Shown here piece by piece: positions 62,205 through 64,000 of a stretch of DNA of 64,000 nt. The position numbers were made by a program, and so were the translations under genes. Origin of the DNA: Todiramphus chloris collaris (taxonomy: Eukaryota > Chordata > Aves > Coraciiformes > Alcedinidae). Under the pieces are notes generated by a model. It had not been told where the DNA came from. It was given only the letters and a program-made list of their open reading frames with translations, and did not search any database. The stretch lies in the NCBI GenBank assembly GCA_025345505.1, contig JANVCC010000012.1, positions 13,057,970-13,121,969 of the forward strand, read 5' to 3'. Each line of letters begins with the position of its first letter. Positions within the stretch are counted from its first letter, which is position 1.

Positions 62205-62790
62205 GCTACAGTACCCCTAACCTATACTGATGCATAGGGTTATTCCTCCCGAGATGGAGGACCCTACATTTGCCCTTGTTGAACATCAGTAAGTTCTGCT
62301 CTACCCAGCATTCCAGCCTGTCCAGGTCATACTGGATTTCAGCACAGCCCTCTGTTGTGTCTGCTACTCTTCCCAAACTTGCTGTGGACACCCTCTGTTA
62401 CCTCATCTAGGTCATTAATTAATGTGTTAAATAAGAGCGGACCCAGTACTGATCCCTGGGGAACACTGCTGGTTACAGGCCTCCAACTCAGCCCTGCACC
62501 ATTGATCATGACCTCTGAGCATTGTCACTCAACTAGCGCTCAGTCCACGTCAGTGTCCACTCATCTAACCCACACCTCATGAGTTTCCTGATAAGGATGT
62601 TATGGAATACAGTGTCAAAAGCCTTGCTAAAGTCAAGGTATATGACATCGATAGCTCTCCCCACATCTAACCAGCCACTTATGACATCATAGAAGGCTAT
62701 ATGATTGCCCAAGCATGATTTCCCCTTAAAGAATCCATGGTGACCTCTCCTGATAACTTTCTTTTCTTTCAAATGTTTTGAGATGACAAT
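62205..62790 (-). mobile_element. CR1 internal fragment, RT domain only (CR1-H)
   Basis: A minus-strand CR1 fragment. On the minus strand it starts near 62787 (SKHLKEKKVIRR), passes through motif A (YLDFSKAFDTV) and ends near 62205 at NNPMHQYRLG. The 3' UTR and octamer tail are absent, so both ends are lost. The lineage is the one with GRNNPMHQYRLG, as in CR1-I. Confidence 0.93.
62206..62787 (-). pseudogene. CR1 RT fragment with catalytic motif C deleted
   Basis: The fragment keeps motif A with both Asp residues (DFSKAFD, in the open piece 62533-62772). In the region where FADDTKL should lie, near 62373-62382, the sequence jumps from the VAD..LGR side straight to the AASL/TL side. The codons for the catalytic Asp-Asp pair are missing. 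A further frame break lies between 62391 and 62533. The downstream open piece at 62206-62391 carries [14 protein letters not shown] and the KGKCRVLHLGRNNPMHQYRLG region. It cannot be a working enzyme. Confidence 0.8.
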
Positions 62791-63737
62791 TTTAAACTAA
62801 AAAAAATGTATACATGTGCATTTTAAGTGATCCATAATATAATAACTATACTGATAATTGACTCATAATACTTTAAAATACTTCAGAATAATTAGCTAAT
62901 TAGTACAGTGTTTACAAAGAGAAACACTACACAAATGTACTGAGAGTATGTTGAGACACTTAGGGACATTTTGCTTTTCATCATAAGATAAACGTATGTT
63001 GACTTAAGAACATGTACTTTGATGAATCCTATTTCTTTAAAACACAGCTTTTAATACCCTATTGGAATCCAGCCATTTCTGGAAAAAGAAAAGAAAAAAA
63101 AAAGGAAAAAGAAAAATAATTATTTTGCTTATGTGTTTGATAGTATATTTCTAACATTTTCCCAAATTAAGGAAAACTGGATTTCTATTTGCTTTTGTTC
63201 TCTCTCATCTTTCATTTATCTGCCTTTCTAAGTTAGCCTGATTGTGGAACTATCATTTGAATGATTTAAGAAAGAATGAACATTAAGGGCTATGTTTCAC
63301 TTCTGTTTATCAGAGGAGTTGAAAAGGCATCTTACCAACTTTGGGCTTTGCACTGACAGTTCTGCAAGATGACAGAGGATTTGAGCAGCCAATTCAGGTG
63401 TTCCTACACCTAAAAATAGGTTCTAAGCACTGACATCATGATTGAGTGTCCATATTAAGCACTGAACCTTCTTAGACAGAGATGCACATAAGATAAATGG
63501 AGAGCAGCAAGCTTACGAAAAAAAATTGTATGTTTTGTACAATATGAAGACAGCCCCTGGAAATCTGTATTATGAGATTGACAAAGTTTTCATTAGCACT
63601 CATGATTTGGTATTTTGGAGATATTTACTGGGGAGTCATTTTACTGGAGAACTGGTCCTCCATGTTTACTTTGGAGGGAAATCTCTGTGGGTTCCTCACA
63701 GAGAAGTAATTTTTTTTTTTTTTTACTAACTAAACAA
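62791..63737. other. AT-rich spacer with an A/G-rich tract and a T run
   Basis: Contains an A-rich, G-spotted tract at about 63078-63115 and a T run at 63710-63724 just before the next CR1. No gene seen; a 67-codon frame at 63526-63729 ends in the T run and has no domain I recognise. Confidence 0.6.
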
Positions 63738-64000
63738 TAGAGCTCAGAAGGTTGTGATCAGTGGAACAGAGACCAGTTGCTAGACATGTCGCTAGAGGTA
63801 TTCCACGGGGATCAGTACTAGGTCCAGTCTTATTCAAAATCTTCATCAATTACCTGGATGAAGAGAAAGAGTGCACACTCAGCAAGGTTGCTAATGAAAC
63901 AGGGAGGAGTGCCTGATACACCAGAAGTCTGTGCTGCCACCCAGCAAGATCTGGATAGGCTGGAGACCTGGGCAAAGGTGAATCTAATAAAGTTCAACAA
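63738..64000 (+). mobile_element. CR1 RT fragment running off the window (CR1-I)
   Basis: A plus-strand CR1 starting in the RT domain (AGAGCTCAGAAGGTTGTG, corresponding to AQRVVISG) and continuing beyond the window end. Landmarks are GGGGATCAGTACTAGGTCC (motif B region), CATCAATTACCTGGATGAAG and GATCTGGATAGGCTGGAG. Motif C, normally FADDTKL, reads VANET with a short deletion after it, so the active site is lost. The 3' end lies outside the window. It is from the same lineage as CR1-H but in opposite orientation. Confidence 0.93.

Overview
The window reads as AT-rich, gene-poor vertebrate nuclear DNA, almost certainly from a bird. The main evidence is at least ten copies of CR1 non-LTR retrotransposons. 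Several keep the bird-type ATTCTATG octamer tail and ORF2 reverse-transcriptase (RT) motifs. Further evidence is four solo-LTR-like segments, three of them sharing end sequences that I know from avian endogenous retroviruses. No operons, bacterial genes, tRNA or rRNA genes or CRISPR arrays were seen. I found no host protein-coding gene that I can name; the window is probably intergenic or deep intronic.

Layout. 1-8.4 kb is mostly unique AT-rich DNA with two + strand LTRs (1098-1526, and about 5502-5930 with CCAAT and TATA boxes). 8444-10025 is a minus-strand CR1 with a long open but catalytically ruined RT frame. 13160-13650 is a plus-strand CR1 3' end, followed at once by a 12-bp-arm hairpin. 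19656-21472 holds two plus-strand CR1 pieces joined head to tail, producing a chimeric reading frame. 21941-22531 is a minus-strand LTR with a TATA box and a CRE-like site. 25766-26072 is a pure pyrimidine tandem repeat interrupted by a 10-N assembly gap. 26-38.6 kb is unique AT-rich DNA with short GC-richer islets and possible isolated exons. 38595-38893 is a CR1 3' end. 38.9-49.8 kb is the longest stretch without recognisable repeats. 49790-50000 is a CR1 scrap, 51899-52029 a 66-bp tandem duplication, and 52614-53315 a head-to-head inverted CR1 pair. 58967-59341 is a minus-strand LTR, 61571-61640 a long near-perfect hairpin, 62205-62790 a CR1 RT fragment on the minus strand, and 63738-64000 another on the plus strand that runs off the window.

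Function. Nothing here forms a pathway. The readable coding potential belongs to decayed CR1 ORF2 copies. The most unexplained signals are the hairpin at 61571-61640, a 20-bp palindrome made of two inverted RUNX-type sites at 10326-10345, the tandem duplication, and a few splice-bordered exon candidates (14287-14330, 34806-34952, 36713-36744). All calls come from reading the sequence and remembered family features; no search was run.
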